A stretch of DNA of 64,000 bases from Paracoccus sp. TOH (lineage in GTDB: Bacteria > Pseudomonadota > Alphaproteobacteria > Rhodobacterales > Rhodobacteraceae), in NCBI RefSeq assembly GCF_030388245.1, contig NZ_CP098360.1:124001-188000 (forward strand), written 5' to 3'. The notes under the pieces are model-generated. The model ran no database searches. It was given only the letters and a program-made list of their open reading frames with translations, and was not told the origin of the DNA. Positions 1 to 10,371 of this stretch are shown here, piece by piece; position 1 is the first letter of the stretch; the number at the start of each line of letters is the position of its first letter. The translations under genes were made by a program, and so were the position numbers.

Positions 1-297
1 CGCCTGTCCATCGCCGGGGCCAGCGCCGGCAATGTGACCGCCCTGCCCTGGACGCTGATCTATCTGAACCAGGTGCAGATCTTCGGCGTCTCGCACGGCA
101 CCCGCGCCGAGGCCCGGCAACTGATCGGCTGGATCCGCGACAACCGGCTGAGGCCGGTTCTGGCCGGGATCATGCCGCTGTCCCGCCTGCGCGAGGCCGA
201 ACGCCTGTTCGTCGAGCGCGGCCGCGATTTCATCGGCAAGCTGGTCATCGTGCCGGACCGGGTGATCGCCGAACAGGCGCTGCGGGCGATGGCCTGA
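1..297 (+). CDS. Zinc-type alcohol dehydrogenase, C-terminal fragment (cut by window edge)
   Basis: The reading frame is open from base 1 and ends with TGA at 295-297, so only about the last 98 residues are visible. The text resembles the end of medium-chain (MDR) zinc-type alcohol dehydrogenases: a turn rich in small residues, the stretch VQIFGVSHGTRAEARQLIGW, and a C-terminal IMPLSRLREAERLFVERG helix followed by IGKLVIVPD. Catalytic zinc ligands and the Rossmann fold would lie upstream, outside the window, so the substrate cannot be judged. It points away from the serine-cycle genes and is probably not part of their operon. Confidence 0.75.
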   Translation, partial: RLSIAGASAGNVTALPWTLIYLNQVQIFGVSHGTRAEARQLIGWIRDNRLRPVLAGIMPLSRLREAERLFVERGRDFIGKLVIVPDRVIAEQALRAMA

Positions 298-322
298 AAC
301 CACCCGCCCGGCAATCGGCGCC

Positions 323-772
323 CTAGCCCTGCGTGGACTGCCAGCCGGCGGCGGGGATGGTGTTGATCATCCAGGGCACCCCGAACCTGTCCACCAGCGA
401 GCCGAAGCCGGGCGACCAGAAGGTCTCGCCGAAGGGCATGACCGGCTTGCCGCCTTCGGCCAGCCGCTCGAACCAGCGCCGGCCCTGCTCGGCATCCTCG
501 GTATGCAGGGTGACGTCGAAGCCGTTCTTCGGCTTGTCGATATTGGGTGCCCAGGCCACGTCCATATCGGCGCCCATCAACGCCTGGTCGCCGACCTCGA
601 GCCAGCAATGCATCAGCCAGGTCTTGTATTTCTCGTCGGTGATCGGCATGCCGGGCGGCGCATCGCCATAGGGCATGGCGGCGGTGATCTTGCCGCCCAG
701 CACCTCGGCGTAGAATTCGAACGCCTCGCGGCACTGGCCTTGAAAGCTCAGGCTGGTCACGATCTTCATCAT
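323..772 (-). CDS. VOC-family (PhnB/glyoxalase-like) protein
   Basis: A protein of about 149 residues beginning MMKIVTSLSFQGQCREAFEFY. The opening beta strand, the EAFEFYAEVLGGKITAAMPYG pattern and the later FGETFWSPGFGSLVDRFGVPWMINT ending are typical of PhnB-like members of the vicinal oxygen chelate superfamily (3-demethylubiquinone-9 3-methyltransferase-like domain). The start was chosen at the first of two adjacent ATG codons because GGGAGGGG lies directly upstream; the longer frame to 862 has no such signal. Enzymatic activity is unknown for most proteins of this type, and nothing nearby suggests a link to C1 metabolism. Confidence 0.8.
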   Translation of the reverse strand: MMKIVTSLSFQGQCREAFEFYAEVLGGKITAAMPYGDAPPGMPITDEKYKTWLMHCWLEVGDQALMGADMDVAWAPNIDKPKNGFDVTLHTEDAEQGRRWFERLAEGGKPVMPFGETFWSPGFGSLVDRFGVPWMINTIPAAGWQSTQG

Positions 773-1130
773 CCCCTCCCTTTTCGTCGGGTTCCGGCCG
801 CAGGCCCGGATCGGGCCGGCCGAGGATGGTCGCGGGTCGGCAGGAAGCCTGCGGGCAGTCATGCCGGTGCCGGTCGACTCATCGTCATGAGCGCCGATGT
901 CACCGTATCCGGCCCCCGCCTGTCAAGCCTGCCGGTGCAGACAGGATGCGCGGCGCCCGCCTTGCCTTCCCGAACAGGGGGCGTCGTGGTGGTGATCGCC
1001 TGGTCATTGCTGCCGGGGCTTTCCCCGATCCGGGGCGTCGCCGATCCGCTGGTTCCGGGGCTGTTCCGGCAAGCATCCCGCCCGGCGGTTGGGCGGCGCG
1101 CGGGCTTATGCCCCGCGCGCCGCCCTCGGC
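773..1130. other. Intergenic stretch without a credible gene
   Basis: This 358-base region lies between the start of the VOC gene and the end of glyA copy 1. Open frames here lack ribosome-binding sites and recognisable protein patterns. Its right end holds the strong hairpin listed separately (1091-1125). No other signal was recognised. Confidence 0.6.
1091..1125 (-). terminator. Hairpin directly downstream of glyA copy 1
   Basis: GGGCGGCGCGCGGG (1091-1104) and CCCGCGCGCCGCCC (1112-1125) form a perfect 14-bp stem around a 7-base loop, five bases after the glyA stop codon. No T-run follows on the minus strand, so it may stop transcription only partly or protect the 3' end of the mRNA. Confidence 0.6.
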
Positions 1131-2426
1131 TCACATGCCGCTGTAGAGCGGGAACTTCGCGCAGAGCGCTTCGACCTCGGCCTTGACCTTGGCCTCAACC
1201 TCGGCATTGCCCGCCTCGCCATGCGCGGCCAGACCGTCCACCACCTCGACGATCCAGCGGGCGATCTGGCGGAACTCCGCCTCGCCGAAGCCGCGGGTGG
1301 TGCCGGCCGGGGCGCCCAGCCGGATCCCCGAGGTCACGAAGGGCTTCTCGGGGTCGAAGGGCACGCCGTTCTTGTTGCAGGTGATATGGGCTCGGCCCAG
1401 CGCCGCCTCGGTCGCCTTGCCGGTCACGCCCTTCGGCCGCAGGTCGGCCAGGCACAGGTGGTTGTCGGTGCCGCCCGAGACGATGTCGATGCCGCCCTTC
1501 ATCAGCTCGTCCGCCATGGCGCGGGCGTTCCTGACCACCTGCGCGGCATAGTCCTTGAACTCGGGGCGCAGCGCCTCGCCGAAGGCCACCGCCTTGGCGG
1601 CGATCACATGCATCAGCGGGCCGCCCTGCAGGCCGGGGAACACCGCCGAGTTGATCTTCTTGGCGATCTCGGCATCGTTGGTCAGCACCATGCCGCCGCG
1701 CGGGCCGCGCAGCGATTTGTGCGTGGTGGTGGTCACCACATGGGCATGCGGCAGCGGCGAGGGGTGCTGGCCGCCGGCGACCAGCCCGGCGATATGGGCC
1801 ATGTCGACCATCAGGTAGGCGCCCACCTCGTCGGCGATCTTGCGGAACTCGGCCCAGTCCCAGATCCGGCTATAGGCGGTGCCGCCGGCCAGGATCAGCT
1901 TGGGCTTGTGCTCATGCGCCGATCTGCGGATCTCCTCCATGTCCAGAAGCTGGTCCTGCTGGCGCACGCCGTAGCTGACGACGTTGAACCACTTGCCCGA
2001 CATGTTGACCGGCGAGCCATGCGTCAGGTGGCCGCCCGAATTCAGGTCGAGCCCCATGAAGGTGTCGCCCGGCTGCAGAAGCGCCAGGAACACCGCCTGG
2101 TTCATCTGCGACCCCGAGTTCGGCTGCACGTTGGCAAAGCCGCAGTCGAACAGCTGCTTGGCGCGCTCGATCGCCAGATCCTCGACGATGTCGACATACT
2201 GGCAGCCGCCGTAATAGCGCTTGCCGGGATAGCCCTCGGCATATTTGTTGGTCAGCACCGAGCCCTGCGCCTCAAGCACCGCCTTCGAGACGATGTTCTC
2301 GGACGCGATCAGCTCGATCTCGTCGCGCTGACGACCAAGCTCCTGCCGGATCGCCCCGAAAATGGCGGGGTCGCGGGTGGCGAGCGTTTCGGTGAAAAAG
2401 CCCGCCCGGGATGGGTGTTCGTTCAT
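1131..2426 (-). CDS. glyA: Serine hydroxymethyltransferase, copy 1
   Basis: Transfers the C1 unit of 5,10-methylene-THF to glycine, giving serine, the entry step of the serine cycle; cytosolic and PLP-dependent. The 431 residues match the usual family length. The PLP-binding [16 protein letters not shown] motif is present with the Schiff-base lysine at about residue 237, as are [10 protein letters not shown] near residue 38 and the [14 protein letters not shown] substrate loop near residue 61. The ATG is preceded by AAGGAGAGAGAGG. It is the last gene of the minus-strand run sgaA-mtkA-mtkB-hprA-ppc-glyA. A second copy of the same length lies at 53511-54806. The pathway role comes from its neighbours; as an enzyme it could also serve housekeeping glycine/serine exchange. 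Confidence 0.96.
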   Translation of the reverse strand: MNEHPSRAGFFTETLATRDPAIFGAIRQELGRQRDEIELIASENIVSKAVLEAQGSVLTNKYAEGYPGKRYYGGCQYVDIVEDLAIERAKQLFDCGFANVQPNSGSQMNQAVFLALLQPGDTFMGLDLNSGGHLTHGSPVNMSGKWFNVVSYGVRQQDQLLDMEEIRRSAHEHKPKLILAGGTAYSRIWDWAEFRKIADEVGAYLMVDMAHIAGLVAGGQHPSPLPHAHVVTTTTHKSLRGPRGGMVLTNDAEIAKKINSAVFPGLQGGPLMHVIAAKAVAFGEALRPEFKDYAAQVVRNARAMADELMKGGIDIVSGGTDNHLCLADLRPKGVTGKATEAALGRAHITCNKNGVPFDPEKPFVTSGIRLGAPAGTTRGFGEAEFRQIARWIVEVVDGLAAHGEAGNAEVEAKVKAEVEALCAKFPLYSGM

Positions 2427-2448
2427 ATCCTCTCTCTCCTTATTGCAG

Positions 2449-5100
2449 CTATCCGGTCCAGCCCAGCGCGGTCGAGATGCTGTTCATGGCCTGCATCAGC
2501 GGTATGGAAATCCCCGGCCCCGGCCGGTGGCGATTGTCGTCGAGCAGCCTGACCTGCAGCCCGTGCACCCGCTCCAGATCGGCGCGGACGCGGCCGAACC
2601 GGCCGGCCATGTTGGGAAAACGCTCGCCGATGCCGGCCTGGCCGGTCAGGAACACCACCGCCGCGCAGCTGCGCTGATATTCCTGGCCGATGCGGCCGAA
2701 GATGTCCTGCCGCACTGCCGGATCCCGGACCAGCGCCGCATAGGTTTCGGCGATCCGCATATCCGCGTGAAACAGCGATTTCTCGACCTCGTCCACGATC
2801 AGCCGGAAGATGCGCGAGTCGCGGAACATCCGCCGCAGCAGCGCGTCGCCCTCCTCGCGGTGGAAGCGCCGGAAGGTCTCGACCGCCGAGCCGAAGCCAT
2901 ACCAGCCGGTGATCAGGTGGCGGTTCTGCGACCAGGCGAAGACCCATGGGATCGCCCGCAGATCCTCGAGCCCGCCGGCGCCGAAGCGCCGGGTGGGCCG
3001 CGAGCCCATCTTCAGCAGCGCCAGTTCCTCGACCGGGCTGGCCTGGCGGAAATAGTCGATGAAGCCGGGCCGGTGCAGCAGCGCGCGATAGGCGGTGCAG
3101 GACATGTCCGCCAGCGCTTCCAGCGTGTCGTTGAATTCGGGCCGCACCGGCTCGGGCGCGGTCTGCAGCGACTGCGCCATGACCGAGGAGACCAGCAGCT
3201 CCAGCTCATACTCGGCGGTGCTGCGATTGGCGAATTTCGACGACACGACCTCGCCCTGTTCGGTGGTGCGCAGCTGGCCGTTGATGGTGCCGCGCGGCAG
3301 GGCGGCGATGGCGCGTTCGGTGGGCGCGCCGCCGCGGCTGACCGAGCCGCCCCGGCCGTGGAAGAAGACCGGCACCAGCCCGTGCCGCGCCAGCACCGCC
3401 ATGATGCTGCGCTGCGCCTTTTCCAGTTCCCAAGTGGAACACAGGAAGCCGCCGTCCTTGTTGCTGTCCGAATAGCCCAGCATGACCTCGACCCGGTTGT
3501 CCTCGGTCACCAGGCTGCGGCGGGCCAGCGGCACCCGCAGCAGCTCGTCCAGGATCCGCGGCGCGGCGCACAGGTCGTCGATGGTCTCGAACAGCGGCAC
3601 CACGCGCAGGTCCAGCCGCTCGGCGCCGAAGCCGGCATGGCGGGCCAGCAGGAACACCGCCAGCAGGTCGTCGCAGGACCGGGTCATCGACAGGATGAAG
3701 GTGCCGATGGCCAGCGGATCGGCGCCGAACCGGGCGCGATGCAGCAGCGCCAGAAGGTCCAGCAGTTCCCGCGCCTCGTCGCCAAGCCCGTCACGGTCGA
3801 GCCGGGGCAGTTCCTCTTGCCCCAGTTCGCTGCGCAGCCGCTGCGACCAGGCGGCGCTGCCGAATTCCGGCACCGCGCCGGCCTGCGCCCAGATCTCGGT
3901 CAGAACCCGCGTGGTGACCGAGGAATTCTGCCGCACGTCCAGCGTCACGGTGCGGAAGCCGAAGACCTCGGCCTGCCAGCGCAGCGGCCGCACCAGCCGG
4001 TGCGCCAGCGTCTCGGCGCCGATCTCGGCCAGCGCCGTCTCGACCCGGCGCAGGTCGGCGATGAAATCGCGCAGATGCGGATAGGCCGGTCCCGGCCCGC
4101 CGGCCAGCGCGGCGATGCGGCGCTGCATGGCGCTGGCCGCCTGGCGGAACAGCTCGCCCGGATTGCGCTGCCGGTCGGCCGCGGGCAGGTCGGCCGCGTC
4201 GATCACCGCCGCCAGCCGCGCGCGGGTCTCGGGCCGCAGGCCGGCGATCTCGCTGCTGATGCTCAGGTGCCGGGCGGCCAGGGTCAGACCCTGCAGATAG
4301 CGGTCGAGGATGGCGTCGCGTCCCAACTCCAGCGCGGCGCGGGTGGTCTCGACGGTGACATGCGGATTGCCGTCGCGGTCGCCGCCGATCCAGGAATGGA
4401 AACGCAGCGGCGCGCCGGTTTCCTCGCCGGGACCGTAGCGGCCGGCAACGGCATCCTGGAATTGCCGCACCAGGTTCGGCACCGCGTCGAACAGGCTGTC
4501 GCGGAAGAATTGCAGCCCCCATTCGATCTCGTTCAGGGGCGAGGGCCTTTGCCGGCGCAGCTCTCCGGTCAGCCAGAGCAGGTCGATCTCGCTTTCGATT
4601 TCGGCCATCAGCGCCGCCCGCTCCTGCGGGGTCCAGCGCTGGCTTTCCAGCCGGACCAGCGCGCGATAGATGCGGCGGTGGATCTCCAGCACGGTGACGC
4701 GCTTGGCCTCGGTCGGATGGGCGGTCACGGTAGGGCCGACGCGCAGCTGGCGCAGGTTGCGCGCCAGGCTTTCGCGCGGCATGTCGGGGGCGGATTGCAG
4801 GGTCCGGGCCAGGCTGCCCTCGATCGCGGCGCGGCCCGAGCGGGACTCGACCGTGCGACGCAGCCGCATGGCGGCATGTTCGTCGATGATCCGCAACAGC
4901 TGGAACCAGATGTCGAGCCCCTGCAGATAGACGCTCATGTCCGCTTCCTGCGGCTCGGCCGCCTCGCCGGTCAGCAGCGGCAGCGCCTGCGGCGCGTGGC
5001 GCTGGATGACCCGGTGCCAAAGGCCGCGCAATTCGCCGCGCAGCCGGTCGGCCTGGCCCGCCGACGGCTCGGCGCTGATATCCGCCGCCCCCGCCCGCAT
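2449..5100 (-). CDS. ppc: Phosphoenolpyruvate carboxylase, copy 1
   Basis: Carboxylates phosphoenolpyruvate to oxaloacetate, supplying the CO2-fixing step of the serine cycle. The 883-residue protein carries the catalytic histidine motif [14 protein letters not shown] (His about 128), the [16 protein letters not shown] motif, [12 protein letters not shown], and the glycine-rich loop [18 protein letters not shown], which differs slightly from the usual FHGRGGxxGRGG. The C-terminus reads ALGWTG rather than the usual QNTG/RNTG; both copies in this window share this. The start codon lies one base after the hprA stop, indicating one transcript with translational coupling. Serine-cycle carboxylases of methylotrophs are typically not activated by acetyl-CoA, which might fit the changed tail, but that link is inference. 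Confidence 0.94.
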   Translation of the reverse strand: MRAGAADISAEPSAGQADRLRGELRGLWHRVIQRHAPQALPLLTGEAAEPQEADMSVYLQGLDIWFQLLRIIDEHAAMRLRRTVESRSGRAAIEGSLARTLQSAPDMPRESLARNLRQLRVGPTVTAHPTEAKRVTVLEIHRRIYRALVRLESQRWTPQERAALMAEIESEIDLLWLTGELRRQRPSPLNEIEWGLQFFRDSLFDAVPNLVRQFQDAVAGRYGPGEETGAPLRFHSWIGGDRDGNPHVTVETTRAALELGRDAILDRYLQGLTLAARHLSISSEIAGLRPETRARLAAVIDAADLPAADRQRNPGELFRQAASAMQRRIAALAGGPGPAYPHLRDFIADLRRVETALAEIGAETLAHRLVRPLRWQAEVFGFRTVTLDVRQNSSVTTRVLTEIWAQAGAVPEFGSAAWSQRLRSELGQEELPRLDRDGLGDEARELLDLLALLHRARFGADPLAIGTFILSMTRSCDDLLAVFLLARHAGFGAERLDLRVVPLFETIDDLCAAPRILDELLRVPLARRSLVTEDNRVEVMLGYSDSNKDGGFLCSTWELEKAQRSIMAVLARHGLVPVFFHGRGGSVSRGGAPTERAIAALPRGTINGQLRTTEQGEVVSSKFANRSTAEYELELLVSSVMAQSLQTAPEPVRPEFNDTLEALADMSCTAYRALLHRPGFIDYFRQASPVEELALLKMGSRPTRRFGAGGLEDLRAIPWVFAWSQNRHLITGWYGFGSAVETFRRFHREEGDALLRRMFRDSRIFRLIVDEVEKSLFHADMRIAETYAALVRDPAVRQDIFGRIGQEYQRSCAAVVFLTGQAGIGERFPNMAGRFGRVRADLERVHGLQVRLLDDNRHRPGPGISIPLMQAMNSISTALGWTG

Positions 5101-5101
5101 C

Positions 5102-6076
5102 TCAGTTCACCCGATCGCGGGGCTCGCGGCCCGCAAAGAAGTCTTCGAGATTCTCGATGACGCGGAAGCCCATGGCCTCGCGCGCCTCGCGGGTGGCGCT
5201 GCCCAGATGCGGCAGCATCACCAACCGGTCGCTGTTCTTGAGCTGCGGATTGATGTTTGGCTCTCCGTCGAAGACATCCAGGGCCGCGCCGCCGATCGAG
5301 TCGAACCACAGCGCATGGGACAGCGCCGCCTCGTCGATCACCTCGCCGCGGGCGGTGTTGATCAGGAACGCGTCCGGCCGCATCAGGTCCAGCCGGCGCG
5401 CGTCGATCAGGTGGCGGTTCGCCCCGCCGCCCGGGCAATGCAACGAGATGAAGTCGCAAAGCGGCATCAGCTCGTCCAGGCTGTCCACCTGCGCGGCGTT
5501 GCACTGGGCCAGTACCTCGGGCGCGACCGGGCTGCGGTTGTAGACCAGGATGGTCATGCCGAAGCCGTGATGGGCGCGCCGGGCCATTTCCTGGCCGATG
5601 CGGCCATAGCCGACGATGCCCAGCGTCTTGCCCGAGACCTTGGTGCCGACCAGATGCGTCGGCCGCCAGCCGGTCCATTGCCCGGCGCGCAGCTCGCGCT
5701 CGCCCTCGCCGGCGCGGCGGGCAACCATCAAGAGCAGCGTCATCGCCAGGTCGGCGGTGCATTCGCTCAGCACGTCCGGGGTGTTGGTCACCACGATGCC
5801 ATGCTCGTTCACGCGGTTCAGGTCGATATGGCTGTAGCCCACCCCGTAATTGGCCAGGATGCGGGTGTGGGGCCTGTCCAGCTCCAGCGCCGGGGCGCCG
5901 ATCTTGTCGGTCACCGTCGGCAGGATCGCGTCATACTCCTGCATGGCCGCCCGAAAATCCTCGGGCGCCAAGGGTTTGTCCGCAAGGTTCAGCTGCACGT
6001 CGAAGATTTCGGACAGCCGCGCCTCGACCGCTGCAGGCCAGCGGCGGGTGACAAGAACTCGGGGTTTCGCCATCAC
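5102..6076 (-). CDS. hprA: Hydroxypyruvate reductase / D-glycerate dehydrogenase, copy 1
   Basis: Reduces hydroxypyruvate to D-glycerate with NAD(P)H in the serine cycle. The 324-residue protein is a D-isomer-specific 2-hydroxyacid dehydrogenase: an N-terminal catalytic half with NYGVGYSHIDL and NTPDVLSECTADLAM, the dinucleotide motif GIVGYGRIGQEMARR near residue 165, the arginine motif NTARGEVIDE, an acidic DVFDGEPN and the histidine in LPHLGSATREAR. It may also reduce glyoxylate, as relatives do. It sits seven bases after mtkB and one base before ppc. The copy at 49884-50855 has the same layout but is clearly more diverged (about two-thirds identical by eye) than the mcl or mtk pairs. Confidence 0.9.
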   Translation of the reverse strand: MMAKPRVLVTRRWPAAVEARLSEIFDVQLNLADKPLAPEDFRAAMQEYDAILPTVTDKIGAPALELDRPHTRILANYGVGYSHIDLNRVNEHGIVVTNTPDVLSECTADLAMTLLLMVARRAGEGERELRAGQWTGWRPTHLVGTKVSGKTLGIVGYGRIGQEMARRAHHGFGMTILVYNRSPVAPEVLAQCNAAQVDSLDELMPLCDFISLHCPGGGANRHLIDARRLDLMRPDAFLINTARGEVIDEAALSHALWFDSIGGAALDVFDGEPNINPQLKNSDRLVMLPHLGSATREAREAMGFRVIENLEDFFAGREPRDRVN

Positions 6077-6083
6077 CGCCCCC

Positions 6084-6965
6084 TTACTGCATGACGCTGG
6101 CGATGGTCTCGCCGATCACGGCCGGGTTCTCGGCCATGGTGACGCCCGCCGCCGCCAGGATCTCGACCTTCTCGCTGGCGCTTTCGCCGAAGGCCGAGAT
6201 GATCGCGCCGGCATGGCCCATGGTGCGGCCCTTGGGCGCGGTCAGGCCGGCGACATAGGCGACCACCGGCTTGCTGACATGGTTGCGGATGTATTCCGCC
6301 GCCTCGGCCTCCTGCGGGCCGCCGATCTCGCCGATCATGCAGATCACATGGGTCTCGTCGTCCTGCTCGAAATGCTCGAGCACGTCCCGGAAGGACGAGC
6401 CGTTGATCGGGTCGCCGCCGATGCCGACCGAGGTCGAGACGCCCAGCCCGCGTTCTTTCAATTGCGCCGCCGCCTCGTAGCCCAGCGTGCCCGAGCGGCC
6501 GATGATGCCGACATTGCCCGGCAGGTAGATATGGCCCGGCATGATGCCCAGCATGGCCTTGCCGGGGCTGATGGTGCCGGCGCAGTTCGGCCCGGTCAGG
6601 ATCATCCGGCGTTCCTTGGGATAGCGGTACATGTAGCGCTTGACGCGGATCATGTCCTGGGCCGGGATGCCGTCGGTGATGCAGACGCAGTAGCGGATGC
6701 CGGCATCCGCCGCCTCCATGATGCTGTCGGCCGCGGCGGGCGGCGGCACGAAGACCAGCGTGGCCTCGGCCCCGGTCTCGGCCACCGCCTCCTTGACGGT
6801 GTTGAAGACCGGCACGCCCTCGCAGGTCTCGCCGCCCTTGCCGGGCACGACGCCGCCCACGACATTGGTGCCGTAGTCGATCATCTCGCGGGCGTGGAAA
6901 CGGGCCATCTTGCCGGTGATGCCCTGAACGATGACGCGGGTTTCGCGATCCAGAAAAATGCTCAT
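6084..6965 (-). CDS. mtkB: Malate-CoA ligase (malate thiokinase) alpha subunit, copy 1
   Basis: Together with MtkA makes L-malyl-CoA from malate, CoA and ATP. The 293-residue protein has the succinyl-CoA synthetase alpha architecture: a CoA-binding Rossmann domain ([13 protein letters not shown] near residue 11, [13 protein letters not shown] near 124) and a ligase domain with the phosphohistidine motif [12 protein letters not shown] (His about 251). Sequence alone cannot separate it from succinyl-CoA synthetase; the serine-cycle neighbours decide. The ATG at 6965 was chosen because it overlaps the mtkA stop by one base (TGATG) and matches the family N-terminus; the frame extends upstream inside mtkA but that part is not conserved. 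Confidence 0.92.
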   Translation of the reverse strand: MSIFLDRETRVIVQGITGKMARFHAREMIDYGTNVVGGVVPGKGGETCEGVPVFNTVKEAVAETGAEATLVFVPPPAAADSIMEAADAGIRYCVCITDGIPAQDMIRVKRYMYRYPKERRMILTGPNCAGTISPGKAMLGIMPGHIYLPGNVGIIGRSGTLGYEAAAQLKERGLGVSTSVGIGGDPINGSSFRDVLEHFEQDDETHVICMIGEIGGPQEAEAAEYIRNHVSKPVVAYVAGLTAPKGRTMGHAGAIISAFGESASEKVEILAAAGVTMAENPAVIGETIASVMQ

Positions 6966-8161
6966 CAGACGGCCCTCAGGTTGGGATTGCGCTGGGTATC
7001 GGCGCGCCATGCGGCGACGGCGCGCTCGGCGGCTTCCATCAGGGTGGTGGCGCGGATCAGCGGCAGGCCGCTTTGCGCCAGGATCTTCTGGCCTTCCTCG
7101 ACATTGGTGCCGGCCAGCCGGACCACGACGGGCACCGGCACCGGGTTCTCGCGCAGGGCGCGGACCACGCCCTCGGCCACCCAGTCGCAGCGGTTGATGC
7201 CGGCGAAGATGTTGACCAGGATGGCCTGGACGTTCTTGTCCGACATCACCAGGTTGAAGGCCCGTGCCACCCGCTCGGGCGTGGCGCCACCGCCGATGTC
7301 AAGGAAGTTCGCGGGTTCGCCCCCGGCCAGCTTGATGGTGTCCATCGTCGCCATGGCCAGGCCGGCGCCGTTGACGATGCAGCCGATATTGCCGTCCAGT
7401 CCGACATAGGACAGGCCGTGGTCGGCGGCGCGGGATTCGCGCGGGTCTTCCTGCGACTTGTCGCGCAGCTCGAGGATCTGCGAGTGGCGGAACAGCGCGT
7501 TGTTGTCGAAGGTCATCTTGGCGTCCAGCGCCAGGATGCGGTCGTCGCTGGTGATGACCAGCGGATTGACCTCGACCATGGTGGCGTCAAGCTCGCGGAA
7601 GGCGCGGTAGCAGCCGCGCAGGGTGCGCACCATCTGCTGGACCATGCCCGGCTTGATGCCCAGCGCGAAAGCGATCTCGCGGCACTGGAATTCCTGCAGG
7701 CCCACGGCCGGCTCGACGGTGGCGCGCACGATGCTGTCGGGACGCTGGGCCGAGATTTCCTCGATCTCCATGCCGCCCTCGCCGCTGGCGACGATCATCA
7801 CCCGCTGGGTGGCGCGGTCCAGAACGAAGCCCAGATAGATCTCGCGGGCGATGGGCACGGCCGCCTCGACATAGACGCGGTAGATGCCCTTGCCCTCGGG
7901 CCCGGTCTGGTGCGTCACCAGCTTCTGGCCGAACATGGCCTCGGTCGCCGCCTGGATCTCAAGATCGCTGTCGCAGACCTTGACGCCGCCGGCCTTGCCG
8001 CGGCCGCCGGCATGGACTTGGGCCTTGACGACCCAGCGGTCGCCGCCCATCTCGCGGGCCCGATAGGCCGCCTGTTCGGGGCTGTAGGCCAGGGCGCCGG
8101 GCGGGATGCCGACCCCGAAGCGGTTGAGTATTTCCTTGGCCTGATATTCGTGAATGTCCAT
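6965..8161 (-). CDS. mtkA: Malate-CoA ligase (malate thiokinase) beta subunit, copy 1
   Basis: ATP-grasp subunit partnering MtkB in the ATP-dependent ligation of malate and CoA. The 398 residues start [12 protein letters not shown], the hallmark of succinyl-CoA synthetase beta chains, followed by the ATP-grasp elements [18 protein letters not shown] and EVNPLVIT, and end with the CoA-ligase domain ([45 protein letters not shown]). It lies between sgaA and mtkB, 25 bases after sgaA, and overlaps mtkB by one base. Several DNA stretches are almost identical to the copy at 47788-48984, for example around 7330-7410. Confidence 0.93.
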   Translation of the reverse strand: MDIHEYQAKEILNRFGVGIPPGALAYSPEQAAYRAREMGGDRWVVKAQVHAGGRGKAGGVKVCDSDLEIQAATEAMFGQKLVTHQTGPEGKGIYRVYVEAAVPIAREIYLGFVLDRATQRVMIVASGEGGMEIEEISAQRPDSIVRATVEPAVGLQEFQCREIAFALGIKPGMVQQMVRTLRGCYRAFRELDATMVEVNPLVITSDDRILALDAKMTFDNNALFRHSQILELRDKSQEDPRESRAADHGLSYVGLDGNIGCIVNGAGLAMATMDTIKLAGGEPANFLDIGGGATPERVARAFNLVMSDKNVQAILVNIFAGINRCDWVAEGVVRALRENPVPVPVVVRLAGTNVEEGQKILAQSGLPLIRATTLMEAAERAVAAWRADTQRNPNLRAV

Positions 8162-8186
8162 TTTTCGCCTCCTCCCTCGGGCGCCG

Positions 8187-9434
8187 TTATTCGGCCGCGA
8201 CCGTCGTCTGGTAATGATCCTCGAGCCGTTCGCTGACGGCAGCCGTGTCGATATTCGCGCCCATCTCGTTCATCGCCGCAGCAAAGCGGGTGACGATGTC
8301 GGTGATCGCCTTCTGGTTCAGCAGGTTCAGGATGCCGATGCGGACCTGCACCGGTTCGGACAGCGTCGGCCAGATGCCGAAGCCCTTGGCGCGGCAGTTC
8401 TGCACCAGCTCCATCTCGCGGCCCTTCAGGATCTCGGGCAGGTTCAGCACCACCAGCGAGGTCATGTCCGAGGTCACCTTGCAGCCCATCGCCGTCACCG
8501 CATCGCGCAGCGCCGCCTCGTGGAAGACATAGTCCTTGGCCCGACCGGCCACCGTCTGCTGCAGCAGGATGCGCAGCGCCTCGTGGAAGGCGGCGACGGC
8601 ATAGGCGCTGTGGGTGCGGTGATAGGCGCCCTTCTCGACATCCTTGCCGTCGATGACGCCCCAGTGCCGCGCCTCGAGAACCGGGTTATGCACGAAGGTC
8701 CGGCAGCCGGTCCGGCGCAGTTCGGCGATATAGCGGTCGCTGAAGCTGACCGGCGCATAGGTCAGCGGCAGGCAGCAGATGCCCTTTTGCGGGCAGGACG
8801 CCCAGCCATGCACGCCGGGATAGTCGTCGATGCGGAAATCGCCGACGCCCAGCGACGAGACCGCGTCCACCAGCCCCATGGCGCCATGCCGTTCGCAGGC
8901 ATCCGAGAAGCCGCGCATGTCGTTGATGCGGCCCGAACCGGTTTCCCAATGCGCCATCGCGGCCCATTTCGGCTTGTGCTCGGCCAGCGCCGCCTCGACG
9001 ATCTCGCCGGTGACGGACTGGCCATGCGGCACGGTCACGATCTTGACCGAGGCCGGCTGCGGGTCCATCGGGTTGGCGGCCAGCTCCTCGGCGGTGGCGG
9101 CCTTCATGCGCAGCGTCAGCCCGTCGATGCCCGAGAAGGTGCCGTTGACGAAAACCACCACCTTGTCGCCGGGCAGCACGGCGCTGAACAGGCAGTCGAG
9201 CCCGCTCCAGCCGGTGCCGGCGACGCCGAAGGTGTGGATGTTCGCGGTCCCCATGACCTGGCGCAGCATCTGCTTGCACTCGATCATGCCGCGCAGCACG
9301 TCGGCCTGCATGTGGTCCGCGACCCCGGCGCTGGCAAAGCGCTGCAACACCCGCAGATCGGTGTTGCCCGGCCCTGGTCCGGCCGCGAGTGTGTTGGGAA
9401 TTTCAAGCTGCGGGAAGATCGCCACTTCGGACAT
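8187..9434 (-). CDS. sgaA: Serine-glyoxylate aminotransferase, copy 1
   Basis: Transfers the amino group of serine to glyoxylate, giving hydroxypyruvate and glycine; PLP enzyme of the alanine-glyoxylate aminotransferase type. The 415-residue protein shows the N-terminal [17 protein letters not shown], the PLP-contacting [10 protein letters not shown] (Asp about 190) and the Schiff-base lysine in [15 protein letters not shown] (Lys about 217). It is the first gene of the minus-strand module-1 operon. Its promoter must lie in the 9435-9621 interval shared with the divergent regulator. That interval also holds an imperfect GC-rich hairpin with a run of nine cytosines around 9526-9552. Confidence 0.95.
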   Translation of the reverse strand: MSEVAIFPQLEIPNTLAAGPGPGNTDLRVLQRFASAGVADHMQADVLRGMIECKQMLRQVMGTANIHTFGVAGTGWSGLDCLFSAVLPGDKVVVFVNGTFSGIDGLTLRMKAATAEELAANPMDPQPASVKIVTVPHGQSVTGEIVEAALAEHKPKWAAMAHWETGSGRINDMRGFSDACERHGAMGLVDAVSSLGVGDFRIDDYPGVHGWASCPQKGICCLPLTYAPVSFSDRYIAELRRTGCRTFVHNPVLEARHWGVIDGKDVEKGAYHRTHSAYAVAAFHEALRILLQQTVAGRAKDYVFHEAALRDAVTAMGCKVTSDMTSLVVLNLPEILKGREMELVQNCRAKGFGIWPTLSEPVQVRIGILNLLNQKAITDIVTRFAAAMNEMGANIDTAAVSERLEDHYQTTVAAE

Positions 9435-9621
9435 GGTGTTTCCTTCAGATCAAGTTTCTTTAACCGAAAGAAAGCTCCTCTCGACAATTGCCGCAACGTA
9501 AGATTAACCTGCCTTCAGGTATCCATTTGGGTGGGGCTGCCCCCCCCCAAAGGAATGGGAGAAACAGGATGTCGCTAAATTCACAAGGTTTTTCAGCCTG
9601 GCAACGCCGGTGGGACTGCTG

Positions 9622-10263
9622 ATGCGCACCGTCAGCAGCGTCGAAAAGGCCGTCACGATCATTCTGGGCGACAGCAATCCGCTGGTTCTGTCGGCCATGT
9701 CCGAGGTTTTCCAGCGCGACACGCGCTTCTCGCTTCTGGCGACCTCGGCCACGGCCGAAGGGTTCCTGACCACGGTTCTGCGGATTCCCGCCCAGGTTGG
9801 AATCATCGACTGGGCCCTGCCGGAGATGGGCGGCGCCAAGCTGCTGGAACAGCTGCGCGAGCAGCAGGGGGCGCCGCGCATCGTCGTCTATGGCGACCAG
9901 GCCGGCGAGGCGCATCTGGGCGCGCTGGGGGCGGGCGCCGCCGGATTCGTCGCCCGCAGCGACCCGGCCGGCACGCTGCTGGACACCTGTCTGGCCGTGG
10001 CCGCCGGCAAGATGGTGTTTCCCTATCTGGACGTGCGGGCGCTGCAGGGAAATCCGCTGCAAACGCTTTCTCCGCGCGAAATGGACATGCTCGAGGCGCT
10101 GTCGCGGGGACTGACCAATCGGGAATTGTCGCGCGAGTTGGGCATCTCGGGGAACACGGTCAAATTCCACCTGTCGAACCTTTACGACAAGCTCTCGGTG
10201 CGCAGCCGCGCGCAGGCCATCGCCTTTTACTATTCTAACCGTCAGAGTGGCGGAAAAGCATGA
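9622..10263 (+). CDS. Atypical LuxR/NarL-type response regulator
   Basis: 213 residues: an N-terminal receiver-like domain (about 10-125) and a C-terminal LuxR helix-turn-helix (about 145-205, LSPREMDMLEALSRGLTNRE, then ISGNTVKFHLSNLYDKLSV). The candidate phospho-acceptor Asp63 (IIDWALPEMGG) is present. The usual acidic pair is reduced to a single Asp (LGDSNP), the conserved Thr/Ser position reads VVYGD, and the invariant Lys appears as Arg (GFVARSD). It may therefore work without classical phosphorylation. ATG 9622 has GGTGGGA upstream; a GTG at 9610 is the alternative. It is divergent from the sgaA operon and followed by mcl-gck, so it is a good candidate regulator of module 1, though this is inference. 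No partner kinase is adjacent. Confidence 0.85.
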   Translation: MRTVSSVEKAVTIILGDSNPLVLSAMSEVFQRDTRFSLLATSATAEGFLTTVLRIPAQVGIIDWALPEMGGAKLLEQLREQQGAPRIVVYGDQAGEAHLGALGAGAAGFVARSDPAGTLLDTCLAVAAGKMVFPYLDVRALQGNPLQTLSPREMDMLEALSRGLTNRELSRELGISGNTVKFHLSNLYDKLSVRSRAQAIAFYYSNRQSGGKA

Positions 10264-10371
10264 TCTGCGACTTCTGTCGGAGGCAAAGTGAAATTTTATT
10301 TCTTGACTGGAAAATATCAATCTGCCTTCTCTTGTCGCATTCCCCCCAACATGTCGCAGGAGCATCCCGCA

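Noticed and set aside
2362..5160. 932-codon open frame on the plus strand
   Set aside because: It lies opposite ppc, which has full catalytic motifs. The frame is a by-product of high-GC codon use and shows low-complexity Arg/Gln/His-rich text.
6084..8161. Annotation of mtkAB as succinyl-CoA synthetase (sucCD)
   Set aside because: Sequence is compatible, but the position between sgaA and hprA, twice in the window, fits malate thiokinase.
9562..9574. ACAGGATGTC before the module-1 regulator as a further palindrome copy
   Set aside because: Three of ten defined positions differ, which is expected by chance.
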